Assembly: GCA_028829895.1 (NCBI GenBank)
Contig: CM054178.1
Span: 87,168,058 to 87,232,057, forward strand
DNA length: 64,000 nucleotides
Source: Sinotaia quadrata
Lineage: Eukaryota > Mollusca > Gastropoda > Architaenioglossa > Viviparidae
Reading direction: 5' to 3'
Part shown: positions 1 through 23,858 of the stretch, one piece after another
Layout: each line of letters starts with the position of its first letter
How positions within the stretch are numbered: the stretch's first letter is position 1
Made by a program: the position numbers and the translations under genes
Notes under the pieces: model-generated
What the model was told of the DNA's origin: nothing
What the model saw: only the letters and a program-made list of their open reading frames with translations
The model's database searches: none

Positions 1-1
<1 letters not shown>

Positions 2-60
<59 letters not shown>
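2..60. repeat. (GT)n microsatellite at the window edge
   Basis: About 29 uninterrupted GT dinucleotides starting at the first bases; probably continues left of the window. Confidence 0.97.
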
Positions 61-63
<3 letters not shown>

Positions 64-1880
64 CGCTCTCTCACCCCAGAAGCCTCATTAGACTTTTTAT
101 CCTAAGATATTCTCAGTTTTGGGATGCTTCTTCTCACACTGCGTCCCGAGGTGGAGGGCAGGAGGGATTGTGGAAGGGGGTGAAACAGTTCGCACCAGTT
201 TGATGCACACCTTCAACCGCCCTCCCTCGTTGGGGATAGGGGGCAATAACTTGCATTTTATACCGCTTTGGGGGTTGGGGAGAGGACTAGAAGTATCCAC
301 ACTTCCGTTTGAATTGTATGCATTGACAATAGCGCGTGTCACAATAAAGGAGAGACCGTATCATTTGAAGAAAAATGCCTCAAAATTGTGCCATTGTTGG
401 ATGCACAGTCGATTCGACGAAGTGACAGTGTTCCAACAGGAGACAAGAGTAAAGAATGGAGGGCAATGCTAATTGCGGAGATCTACAGATATGGCAACAG
501 TTAACAGATTTAAATGTGAAAGTCTCTAACTTTTAGAATCTTAGCTGAGGTATTTCTGAAAACTAAGTCATATAAATAATTCAGTTATGAAAAGAACTGC
601 CAAAGAAATGTATTAATTTTCACAACAAAGACGGAATTTGATCTGCATAAATAACACTTTTTAGATTTACTTACATTTTAGACTCAAGAATGATGTTCTA
701 AATGATTCAGGCAAACATTGATCTCTTCCCAGCTGAAAGCATGCATTTTCTCCAATGTGATATTCATCTAAAATTAACAATTATAAAATAATTATGAAAA
801 TATTAGTTAAGTTGCATATACTATGATAAATCAAATTCTAAAGATTTTTGAGAATTTAAGAATTTGTTTCTTTTAATGCTGGTATCATGATCTTCTATTC
901 AATAAAAATATAACTGTTTCAAGAAACCATAATATGACTATCAAACTTTAATTTTCAATCTAAAATATGATTAATTTTGATGGATCCAAAATATTACGCT
1001 ATAAATATATCCTAATTTGAAATACGTTACACTTACTTTTCGCACAGCTTTCTATCCAGTTTCTCGTTATTAACTAGGAGGAATGTCTGCGCTCTATTTC
1101 TTTAAATTCCTACGAGTGATTCTTTCATGGCCATAAGATTCCAGTTCTATAAATATACATTTTTGTTTGTTCTATCATTAGGAGGGTGGGTGGGTTCGAT
1201 AGCAGTTTTACATCACCACTAGAGCTTGATCATTGCATTGATCATTTCGTCATCAGACATTCTCTGATCTGGAGTGCTCAAGTGAGACCCCACCGCCTCT
1301 AACTGTTCTATCGTTATCTTTGCAAACTTTAAAATTATAGTTAAAATTCTTCGATAAGCAAATAGTTAAATATGAAAGTGAACTCACTTGTATTCGATAT
1401 CAGCGCAGTGTTTTGCAGATATGATATGATGCCATAATGTTTGTTCTCTCCCTTTAATCACATACTAATATATTTTCCCCTTCCTCACTCCTTATCCACC
1501 AAAAGGTTTACTTTAATAGTTTATTTAAAAATAGATATTCATTCAAGGGAGCTAACCAAAAGGTTTACTTTAATAGTTTATTTTAAAATAGATAGTCACT
1601 CAAGGGAGCTAACCAAAATATATTCGCACTTAAAGTTAAGATATTCTTTCTGACCTTGTCAGCATCCCTTCAGGCGTGACCACTTTAGGCGCAAAGAATG
1701 GACATTATATGCAGTTGCCTGTAAATGGAAAAGACTGTCACCACAATATTATAACAATGGTTCACATTTTAATATAAACTTAAGACCAATTTTGATAGTT
1801 GAGTCAGAAGTGACTGTTTTATAATTTTAGGGGATTTAATAAAATATGTGAATGTAATCCACTGGATTTCTTTTTAACAG
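61..1880. other. Upstream region of gene A; no gene recognised
   Basis: AT-rich and non-coding in appearance. Any 5' untranslated exon and promoter of gene A should lie here or further left, but I cannot place them. A short 375-505 stretch hints at a broken protein fragment (listed under rejected). The 3' part resembles the region before gene B exon 1. Confidence 0.5.
1500..1615 (+). repeat. 58-bp tandem duplication upstream of gene A
   Basis: The block AAAAGGTTTACTTTAATAG through GGGAGCTAACC occurs twice in a row with few changes. Gene B has a single related copy at about 26845-26893, so the duplication followed the gene duplication. Its conservation ahead of both first coding exons makes a regulatory or UTR role possible but unproven. 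Confidence 0.75.
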
Positions 1881-1908
1881 GTAAACTTTGAACCACTTGG
1901 TTACTCAC

Positions 1909-13859
<11,951 letters not shown>

Positions 13860-15329
13860 AATTCTGGGAAGCGTGCTGGCATTTCAATACATGACCACGT
13901 TATACATTTATTTTATCATAGCTTTATTTTTACAAAATTTTGCTTTAATGTTTTTATGTAGCTGAGATGAAATGTTGGCTGTTTTTATTAATTAATCGTA
14001 ACAGCTATTAACAAAATTTCTGTGAAAATGATAAATTCTCTTTAATATATATCAAGAATAGTTTAAAGTGCATCTTTATTGGCATCGATTATATGAGAGG
14101 TACTTATTTGTGCTAGCTTCTTTAAAAAACAAACAAAAGAAAAAAGTGCCATAACGATTTAAAGTACATATGTAATATATAGTTATAACCTCAAAACAAC
14201 AACACAAGTATGAAAATTTAGACATACAACAATTGACGAATTACATAGAAATTATTTGAGAATTTTTGAATATTTTTAATTCATTTTAATGACGTTATGC
14301 TATAAAACAATAGATTTCATTTCATAAATATTATCTGGAAATATGACATAACATTACTTAAGAGATTACAATAAAACTGTTCAGGAATGTTGTTTAAAAG
14401 TTCTTGAGATATTATTAAGTGAAATGGTTAGTTTGTCATAGAATATAATTAGGTTTGTAATTAAAGAAACGTTTGGTAATTGTGTCAGCCGTATTTAAGT
14501 AGAAATATTTGTAAAATATTTAGAATATTGAATAAAACGAGACATTGCAGTGAATTTGTAATGAGAACACCATAAATACATTATAGAGATATAATTAGAT
14601 AATAATATTCTATAGAATAGAACGAGACATTGCAGTGAATTTGTATGAGAACACTATAAATACATTATAGAGATATAATTAGATAATGCCATGAAACAAT
14701 GGTTAATGTATTATGATGACATTTAACGAACGTTATAGAACAGTCCTCGATGTATTACAGTGGCATAGTGTGGGAATGTAACCAAACCTAAAAGATCTTT
14801 TACAATGATTTCCTTATTTATCCTATAGAACAATACTTAATTTACGTTTGTAATAGTGAAATTATTTAGTTTCTATTAAAATTCCTCATCACAATGAAAG
14901 TATAGTAAATCCCAAAATACATTAATTGATATAGGCCTACTAATATTAAAATTGTTATCATTTAACTAACCTAATTTAATCAAAACTAACCTATCATAAT
15001 CTTAGATATTCCAACCTAATGAAATTCCCTGATAATATCTACCTAAAGTAATGTTACAAAACAATATATAATGTAGCATAGTAACATAATCTTGCATATT
15101 TTAATCTAATCAACGTAACTTATCTGATCCAATAGATGTAACCTAGAATTACTTTATTAAAACTTAATGTAATTTTACATAAACTAATTAGCACACACAT
15201 CTTTTAGTGTGATCCACTGATAATAAATATAATAAAATCCATCCGAATTCTTGAGTGTAAATACATATAAACGTGTGTATATATTGTCTGTGTGTTGAAA
15301 ATGAATGTTTGTTATTCGCAAGTTGTTTA
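13860..15329. other. 3' flank of gene A
   Basis: Probable 3' UTR followed by AT-rich spacer. AATAAA occurs at about 14370 and 14531. A roughly 80-bp block with GAGACATTGCAGTGAATTTG is duplicated in tandem (about 14536-14606 and 14617-14688). No other gene seen. Confidence 0.55.
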
Positions 15330-17585
15330 GTAGATGGGGGAAGTTATATAATACACGAGGGAAGTTCTGTAGTAGATGGTGAAGTTGTGCAGTAGATGGG
15401 AAAGGTGTATAGTAGATGAGGACTTTGTATAGTAGGTGAGGACATTTGTGTAGTAGGTGAGGAAAGTTGTATAGTAGGTGGGTAAATTGTATAATAAATG
15501 GGAGTTGTTCTCTAGTTACTAGTAGACCGGGGGAAGTAGCAAAATATAAGAGGGGAAGGAGTGTAGTAGATGGGGTGAATTGGAAACATTGAATAGAGCA
15601 TGGGGGAAATTTATGTAGGAGATGTAGTAATGGCTAAGTTGATGGCTAACTAGGGGTAAGTAGTTATAATTAATGGAGTAGGTCGTGTAGTAGATGGGGT
15701 AGGTGGGGTAAGTTGTGTTCTAAATGGGGAACGTTGTGCGGTAGATTTGGAAATGTGTGTAGTTGGTGGGTAAGGGGGGATAAGTTGTATCGTAGATGGG
15801 AGAAGTGGGTAAAGTTTTATAGTATATGGGGTATATTTTGTAGTAGATGGTTGTAGCGGACTAAATTTGCCTATCCCCATTTCTAAACTTAATTGTTATA
15901 TAAATTGTTAAATTGTCGAAGTGACCCGCCCTAGGGCACTCCTTATAATAGTATTTTTGTAAGCTTCAGAGTTGGAGTAAATACTCGAGTTGAGAATATA
16001 TTAGAAATTGCTGATGCAATGCAAACTAGTCCCAACCGGATGAGTAATTTTTATTATCCAATGGTTAAGATTTACAGGAATGAGACCAGGCAATGGGCTG
16101 CGATAAATGTTTAGCTGCAATAGAGAATTCTATTGTCTAATTACTTTGAATTTGGCGTGGCAAGAAGTCCGGCATGAAAGGTGACCGTTAGCTTAATGGT
16201 GAGTTAAATGGCTGATTGAGAGAGAATGGACTTAGAAATATATCGGGCATTTTTGTTAATGATATGTTATACTTTTTATGTAGAGATGTATTATGTGAGT
16301 AGACTATTATTTTTACCAAATTGTTAACTACGATACTTATATATTGTATGTTAAACACTTGACATTGTTTCTAGTGAACCTGCTCATGAAACTATATTCT
16401 GTATTTATTATGTTTTATGACTGTATTGGGCTAATAAATACTGTTGCAGAAAACTGTAAGTTGATACTTGAATATAAGAAAGAATGGAGTTAAAAATGAA
16501 TAAACTGCAAACTTAGTGTTGTTCCCTGATTTATTGTATAGGGAAAAAGCAGCCTTTCCTTGTTTATCTCCCAGTTTACAGATTATAAATTACTACAGCC
16601 ATGGTAGATTCAAGAAGCATATGCCGCAGTGTGTAAGGGTACACTGCACTCCATTGATGTATGATGGCAAAGTATGCTGACTACATCGAGCAATTTCTGG
16701 TACAAGGAAGTTACTGGAAATTGCTACAATTTTGTTGATCTGCTTAAGGGAGCTATTATGGCAGAGTGCCAGATTAGCCTCGAGAGAATAGTAGTGGATA
16801 ATCCAACGTGAGAAGGGAGACACCTGGAACTGATGTCAACAATAAACTAGTGACTTTGTTACGAAAAGCAAGCAATAAAGTTTAGTGTGGCTTTGACTAT
16901 ACATGGTTACATAGAAGCTATTATCGCTTATATCTAATAACTACTGTGATTTGCATTGTTCTTTATCTATTGAATTGTATGTTAGGATATAAGACTCTAT
17001 ATATTAAAATTATTCGAATGTGGTTTTTCTTTTGGAAATATTAATTTCAATTTATCTTTCTCATTGTATTTATTGTATGTATATTTGTTTGTTGATTTAA
17101 TAAATTTATTGTTAAATTTATCAATCTTCTTAAACATATTGATTACCTTATGTTGGAGAAGAAAGTGGGTGGATGGGAGCTCGCTAAATATAGATTAAAA
17201 GACAGAAATATTGTGTGAAGGTAAATGTTTGTCTTTTAATGTTGTGGAAGAAAGAAAACGTTTACAGTGCCCGCATATCCACCAAGTGAGAGAGACGAGA
17301 GGTGTCTTTTGGAGAAATATTAATAATATATATTAAGATTCTCAACACTTGTAATTAATTACGGATGATTAATTAAATAATAATAATCATAACCATTGAC
17401 TAGATGGCGTTGGCGTCACAATTGGTAAATGTGGTAAGTTGTGCAGTAGATGTAATAAGTTGTATGGTAAATGTGGTACGTTGTGCAGTAGATGGTGTAA
17501 GTGAGGTAAGTTTTATAGTAGATGGGGTAAATGGGTTAAGTTGTGTAGTAGATATATTAAGTGGGATAAGTTGTGTAGAAGATGA
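15330..17585. repeat. Degenerate GTAGATGGGG-type minisatellite split by an insertion
   Basis: Imperfect units of about 20-25 bases built on GTAGTAGATGGGGTAAGTTG occupy 15330-15851 and resume at 17421-17585. The interruption is an LTR-like family 1 element. Short open frames across it are repeat artefacts. Confidence 0.82.
15852..17420 (+). mobile_element. LTR-like family 1, complete copy inside a minisatellite
   Basis: About 1.57 kb from TGTAGCGGACTAAATTTGCC to GGCGTTGGCGTCACA. Length matches the 34132-35698 copy. Termini are TG...CA and there is no coding content, consistent with a solo LTR. Flanks (ATGGT and ATTGG) are not a clean duplication, but both sides are the same minisatellite. Confidence 0.75.
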
Positions 17586-18726
17586 CAACGATAAGGACTA
17601 TGACAAGAAAAATAAAAATGTTAAGAATTAACAAATGCAGTCTACTGCACCTGGAGCTAATTGGAGTCTATTTTGGTGGATTTCAAAACTAAAATTCATT
17701 GGTGGCAACAAGTCCCCATTTTTGTCAACGGCAAGAAATATATGTTTCATTGTTAACAGCTGTTCATCCTCAGATAATCTATAGAAAGACAAAGTGCAAT
17801 CAGGAAATCACAATAGTGTGTACAAACAGACACACACACACACACACACACACACAGAGAATCCACTGGTGGTTATAGTTATAGTTATCTGATGGCCAGA
17901 ATGCTTGATAAAGGAGGAGTGAGGAGTTTTGGCTACCCGGTGTTCAAACTTAGATTTGTTATTTCCAATACTGCTCGTTTGCAGATAGTGTACTGACACC
18001 AATTGATTTCTGATTTTTAAATTTATCATGCTTAGTTACATATTTTCTGTTATGCTGTGACTCATTTATTGGAAAGTAATTGTTATATATAGATGAATTA
18101 AGATGTTGGTATTCTATATAGTTGTTTTATAAGGTGGATGTACCCCCTTCCCATTATTTACACACTTTAATGTTTTAAAATGGGAGATAATGCATTTATC
18201 CGTACTGGCAGCTTACTCGATTAGTTGACTGTTACTATTTTGTTGGACTTTAGTAATCTATGAGAAAAGTATTATTATTTTACAAATAAACAGAAAAAAA
18301 ATGTTTGCAGAAAGAAAGAAATAACAGTAATAGGAATATATTTCTTTTATTTTTATACTTTAATATCAGTAGATATGGGAGCACTAATAAGCTTATCTCT
18401 GGAATTGAAAAAAAATCGATCTAAAATAATTGGAATAAATGTTTAACCAACCGATGCCGTGAAAAGCCTTTCTACTTTTCGAGGTAGGCTGGCATTGCTG
18501 GAAGCCATCAAAAGTAGAAATAATCTGTTTACCACTATGCTCATAAGATTTTGTTTCTGACTAGAGAAAAGATTGCAGCAAAAAGGGAGAATCGCAGGCA
18601 CTGATGTTACAAGTCAGTGTTTTCCCTGAAATTTGAGTCGACTCTTGATACAAGGGAGATGACTGATGTATAGAGTCTACCTCCCCCGTCACAGATGACT
18701 GGATGAATAAATAGATAGATACTAAT
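17586..18726. other. Spacer between minisatellite and tandem array
   Basis: Contains a (CA)n run (17828-17857). Otherwise AT-rich with nothing recognisable. Confidence 0.5.
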
Positions 18727-19521
18727 AATAAATGAGTCATCAACAATTGCTAATAGGAAAAAATAGATTACTAATGAGGATCCAATGTGCCACACAAAAA
18801 TGAAAATTAACATAAAATATCTAGACGATCGCATTCGTTTAGGGATTGGTCATTGACTGTATAGTAGCAATGATAATGAATACACTCAATATCCAGCCCA
18901 ATTGGATAGCAATATGCAAGAGAGATAATGTAATTTTAGTATATGTATTATATTATATGTATATTTTAATATTGTTATTTTGTAGATTGACTAAGACCTT
19001 TTTAGCCTAATATATACTATTCTAATTACGTTAAACGCTTTCAACAAAAGAATTAACGAGAATTATTAATAACATAAATTAAGATTTTTATCACATCTAA
19101 TTAGTGATAGAAGAATAAATAATAATAATATTCTTAACCAATGAATAGTGTGGCGTCTGAGACAACTAATTAGCTAGATAGGAAAATAGGTAGATAGAAG
19201 AATGATAGATAGATAGGTACGTAGGCAGATAAGTAGATAGAAGACAAATGGCTAGATAGATAGCTCAGTTTGTTTGGGGGACGAAACAATTCCAAAGAGA
19301 ATAATATGAAACGTCAGAATAGAGACAACATAGTATTTATAATTAATTAAAGTTTATCTTCAATAGTCCTAACACGTACAATGACACGTGACAGGTGATA
19401 ATAATGTCGCATGATAATGTAATTTTAACTTCTAATCAATCACCAGTGTAAAATACATTTCTCAAGAAGCGTTCAGTCTTAATACAGGTAACACACTGAA
19501 GGTGAGAAGACACTTAATTTA

Positions 19522-19677
19522 TTATTCTTCGTCCTCGTGTGCGTTGTGCATTTGCTTGTGGGGAATATTTACTGGTCAAACGTATGGGTAGACATATATT
19601 TCAGGCTCTGTAGTGATGAGATTTACAGTGAAATAGAATTTGTCAAACGGCATTTCCTGTTGCAGCAAATATAAAAC
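19522..19677 (-). pseudogene. Coding-like minus-strand segment in array unit 1
   Basis: Read on the minus strand after a good acceptor (CATTTTGCAG), an open frame of 33 codons runs from 19677 to a TGA at 19576-19578. It includes QEMPFDKFYFTVNLITTEPE. The same frame continues past the TGA with PVNIPHKQMHNAHEDEE to a TAA at 19522. Composition looks protein-like, but unit 2 is too similar to test for constraint and unit 3 has stops. Possibly a last exon, or a retroelement remnant. Not recognised. Confidence 0.3.
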
Positions 19678-20069
19678 CTGCAAAATGACTTGATAGCAGC
19701 AATGCTTTTAAACTTTTAAAGCACGTCATTTTCCAACACACAATAAAACTCTTCTCTGTAATTGTTTTCACTTTTGTTTTTTTAATAAAGAAGAAATATG
19801 TACTTTATTACATTGACATTACACGCTTTGCTGCCTTTAGGTCTGTATAATTGCTAAGTGCACATAGCTTTTGAAAACATTACATATTCTTATTCATTAC
19901 ATTTATATTGTATATATCAGCAGTATATATTTTTATGCTAGTCTATGAACTTCAAATTAATAGTTATTTGATTAGATAGAGAATTAATGTATATTTTAAT
20001 TTTGTTATTTTTGATTGCTTAAGTCGTTTTTAGTCTAATCTGTACTATTATAGTTACGTTAAACGTTAT

Positions 20070-20205
20070 CAACAAAAGGAGAGAACATAGTCATTTCAAC
20101 AAAAGGAGAGAACATAGTCATTTCAACAAAAGGAGAGAACATACTCATTTCAACAAAAGGAGAGAACATAGTCATTTCAACAAAAGGAGAGAACATAGTC
20201 ATTTC
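20070..20205. repeat. Five copies of a 27-bp minisatellite in array unit 1
   Basis: CAACAAAAGGAGAGAACATA is repeated every 27 bases five times here, but only twice in the matching part of unit 2 (about 21988-22045). Copy number changed after the units duplicated. Confidence 0.9.
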
Positions 20206-20445
20206 AATTTTATAAAATTAAAGTGAAATAAATACAAATTTAAACTCAAGATAGTTGTACAATTATAGACTTAAAAACTGAAAGTGTTTACTTTACAGAT
20301 AAATACAAATAATAAAATGATGAAACAGTTAGTAATTTTATTTTAAAAAATAAAGTCGTCGAGAGCTATGTGGGAGAAAATAAGTACAATACATTTTTCT
20401 TTCGTTCAAACAGAATGGTTGCTGTTATGTGCTATATAACAATGT

Positions 20446-20446
20446 T

Positions 20447-20542
<96 letters not shown>
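20446..20542. repeat. (TA)n(TG)n microsatellite in array unit 1
   Basis: Pure TATA then about 40 TG dinucleotides. Units 2 and 3 carry interrupted GT/TTTG versions at the same place (about 22300-22505 and 23410-23538). Confidence 0.95.
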
Positions 20543-20544
<2 letters not shown>

Positions 20545-20628
20545 GCATCTTTGATAATGCCAAAGCAGTATGTCTGAACACGTCATAATAATCCATTAAT
20601 TGAATGTACAAATCGAACTCTAGCTCAC

Positions 20629-20762
20629 CTAAATGCATATTCAAGACAAGTGAAAATAAATGACTCATCAACAATTGCTAACAGGAAAAAATAGATTACT
20701 AATGAGGATCCAATGTGCCACACAAAAATGAAAATTAACATAAAATATCTAGACGATCGCAT
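20629..20762 (-). pseudogene. Candidate minus-strand first exon (hydrophobic leader) in array unit 2
   Basis: Starts ATG CGA TCG (20762 downward) and encodes a hydrophobic leader (FMLIFIFVWHIGSSLVIYFF), ending at ATTTAG|GTGAGC. Related openings exist in unit 1 (from 18834) and unit 4 (from 23760, with AAG|GTGAGT), but lengths between leader and donor differ by 1-3 bases among units and unit 3 lacks the ATG. An alternative frame further downstream (ELEFDLYIQLMDYYDV) is also conserved in units 2 and 3. Coding status uncertain. Confidence 0.25.
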
Positions 20763-21439
20763 TCGTTTAGGGATTGGTCATTGACTGTATAGTAGCAATG
20801 ATAATGAATACACTCAATATCCAGCCCAATTGGATAGCAATATGCAAAAGAGATAATGTAATTTTAGTATATGTATTAAATGTATATTTTAATATTGTTA
20901 TTTTGTAGATTGACTAAGACCTTTTAGCCTAATATGTACTATTCTAATTACGTTAAACGCTTTCAACAAAAGAATTAACGAGAATTATTAATAACATAAA
21001 TTAAGATTTTTATCACATCTAATTAGTGATAGAAGAATAAATAATAATAATATTCTTAACCAATGAATAGTGTGGCGTCTGAGACAACTAATTAGCTAGA
21101 TAGGCAATTAGGTAGATAGAAGAATGATAGATAGATAGGTACGTAGGCAGATAAGTAGATAGAAGACAAATGGCTAGATAGATAGCTCAGTTTGTTTGGG
21201 GGACGAAACAATTCCAAAGAGAATAATATGAAACGTCAGAATAGAGACAACATAGTATTTATAATTAATTAAAGTTTATCTTCAATAGTCCTAACACGTA
21301 CAATGACACGTGACAGGTGATAATAATGTCGCATGATAATGTAATTTTAACTTCTAATCACCAGTGCAAAATACATTTCTCAAGAAGCGTTCAGTCTTAA
21401 TACAGGTAACACACTGAAGGTGAGAAGACACTTAATTTA

Positions 21440-21595
21440 TTATTCTTCGTCCTCGTGTGCGTTGTGCATTTGCTTGTGGGGAATATTTACTGGTCAAACG
21501 TATGGGTAGACATATATTTCAGGCTCTGTAGTGATGAGATTTACAGTGAAATAGAATTTGTCAAACGGCATTTCCTGTTGCAGCAAATATAAAAC
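21440..21595 (-). pseudogene. Coding-like minus-strand segment in array unit 2
   Basis: Identical copy of the unit 1 segment, 1918 bases away, with the same internal TGA. Would pair with a coding-like segment at 22510-22720 in unit 3 if the array carries a small minus-strand gene per unit. Confidence 0.3.
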
Positions 21596-22299
21596 CTGCA
21601 AAATGACTTGATAGCAGCAATGCTTTTAAACTTTTAAAGCACGTCATTTTCCAACACACAATAAAACTCTTCTCTGTAATTGTTTTCACTTTTGTATTTT
21701 TTAATAAAGAACAAATATGTACTTTATTACATTGACATTACTCGCTTTGCTGCCTTTAGGTCTGTATAATTGCTAAGTGCACATAGCTTTTGAAAACATT
21801 ACATATTCTTATTCATTACATTTTTATTGTATATATCAGCAGTATATATTTTTATGCTAGTCTATGAACTTCAAATTAATAGTTATTTGATTAGATAGAG
21901 AATTAATGTATATTTTAATTTTGTTATTTTTGATTGCTTAAGTCGTTTTTAGTCTAATCTGTACTATTATAGTTACGTTAGACGTTTTCAACAAAAGGAG
22001 AGAACATAGTCATTTCAACAAAAGGAGAGAACATAGTCATTTCAATTTTATAAAATTAAAGTGAAATAAATACAAATTTAAACTCAAGATAGTTGTACAA
22101 TTATAGACTTAAAAACTGAAAGTGTTTACTTTACAGATAAATACAAATAATAAAATGATGAAACAGTTAGTAATTTTATTTTAAAAAATAAAGTCGTCGA
22201 GAGCTATGTGGGAGGAAATAAGTACAATACATTTTTCTTTCGTTCAAACAGAATGGTTGCTGTTATGTGCTATATAGCAATGTGTATGTACATATATAT

Positions 22300-22505
22300 T
22301 TATATGTGTGTGTGTGTGTATCTGTGTTTGTGTGTGTGTGTGTTTGTGTGTGTATGTGTGTATATGTGTGTGTCTGTATGTCTATGTGTGTATGTGTGTG
22401 TATTTGTGTGTGTTGTGTTTTTGTGTCCATGTGTGTGTTTGTCTGCTTGTATATGTGTATTTGTGTGTGTCTGTGTGTGTGTGTGTGTGTGTGTGTTTGT
22501 GTTTG
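22300..22505. repeat. Interrupted GT-rich repeat in array unit 2
   Basis: GTGTGT with scattered TTTG, TATG and CTG interruptions, equivalent in position to the pure TG run of unit 1. Open frames across it are artefacts. Confidence 0.9.
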
Positions 22506-23409
22506 CAGCTTTGTTATTGCCATTTTAGTATGTTTGAGCACGTCATAATAATCCATTAACTGAATGTAGATATCGAACTCTAGCTCACTTAAAGGGATAT
22601 TCACAACAGGTGAAAATAAATTATCACTTCCGACAATTGCTAGCTAGAAAAAAATGATTACTAATGAGGATGTAATGGGCCAAACACAACAGAAAATTAA
22701 AATCAAAATGTCCAGACGATCGCAATCAACGTGAAATAAATATATTGTTTTGGGATTCGTCGTTGACTGTATACTAGCAATGATATTTAATACACATAAT
22801 ATCCAACCCAATTGGATAGCAATATGCGATCCTGATAATCATGTCGCGTGATAATGTAATTTTAGTATATGTATTAAATGTATATTTTAATATTGTTATT
22901 TATTAGAATGACTATGACGTTTTAAGCCTAATCTGTACTATTCTAATTACGTTAAACGCTTTCAACAAAAGAATTAACGAGAATTATTAATAACATAAAT
23001 TAATATTTTCATCACTTGTAATTAGTTATGGATGATTAAATTATAATAATATTCTTAACCAATAACTTCTGTGGCGTTCAGATAAATAGGTATGTATATA
23101 GGCAGAGAGGTAGATAGACCTCTTTTTCAGGCTCTGTAGTGATGTGATTTTAAGTGAAATAGAATTAGTCAACAGACATTTTCTGTTGCAGCAAAATAAA
23201 ATACCTTCATAATAAATTAAAGGCGGCCATGCTTTTAAACTTTTAAAACACATGTTTTTCCTACAAACAATAATGCTCTTCTCTCTAATGGTTTTCACTT
23301 TTTGTTTTTTAATAAAGTACAAATATGAAATAAGTACAATACTTTTTTCTTTCGTTCAAGAGAATAGTTGCTGTCATGTACTATATAGCAAACATTATCA
23401 TTAACATAA

Positions 23410-23464
23410 ATGTGTGTGTATCTGTGTTTGTGTGTGTGTTTGTGTGTTTGTGTGTGTATGTATC

Positions 23465-23497
<33 letters not shown>

Positions 23498-23538
23498 TTG
23501 TGTGTGTATATCTGTGTTTGTGTGTGTGTGTGTGTTTG
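23410..23538. repeat. Interrupted GT-rich repeat in array unit 3
   Basis: Same type and position within the unit as the repeat at 22300-22505. Confidence 0.9.
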
Positions 23539-23858
23539 CCGTTTTGATAATGCAATTGCAGTATGTGTGTCTGAACACGTCATAATAATCCATTAACTGA
23601 ATGTACAAATGGAACTCTAACTCACCTTAAGACATATTCACAACAGATGAACATATATGACACGTCCAACAATTGCTACGAAGAAAAAGTATATTACTAA
23701 TGATGAAAAAAATGACCAAACAAAAAAAAAATTACCCTCAAAATGTCCAGACGATCGCATTTTCTCTGAAATAAATATATCGTTTTGGGATTTGTCATTG
23801 ACTGTATAGTAGTAGTGATATATATTTAATACACATAATATCCAACCCAAATGGATAG

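Larger units (their letters stand above)
18727..23858. repeat. Tandem array of about 1.93-kb units
   Basis: CAACAATTGCTA...GATTACTAATGA recurs at about 18740, 20670, 22630 and 23665, giving units of about 1930, 1960 and 1034 bases and a fourth partial unit. Units 1 and 2 are nearly identical, so very recent; unit 3 has lost about 0.9 kb; unit 4 is broken by a 2.08-kb insertion. Each unit includes a stretch similar to the right end of LTR-like family 1 (AATTATTAATAACATAAATTAAG), a GT/TG microsatellite, and minus-strand coding-like segments. An internal repeat about 1.03 kb apart within unit 1 (near 18955 and 19985) suggests an older, shorter unit. Confidence 0.88.

Noticed and set aside
375..505. 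Possible THAP-like fragment (MPQNCAIVGC, then SKEWRAMLIAEIYRYG)
   Set aside because: The Cys spacing is off, there is a stop and a frame change between the pieces, and no FHxFP core. Too weak to call.
22208..22604. CVCVCV and THTHTH open frames in GT-rich repeats
   Set aside because: Dinucleotide repeats are open in several frames; no protein-like sequence within the repeat part.
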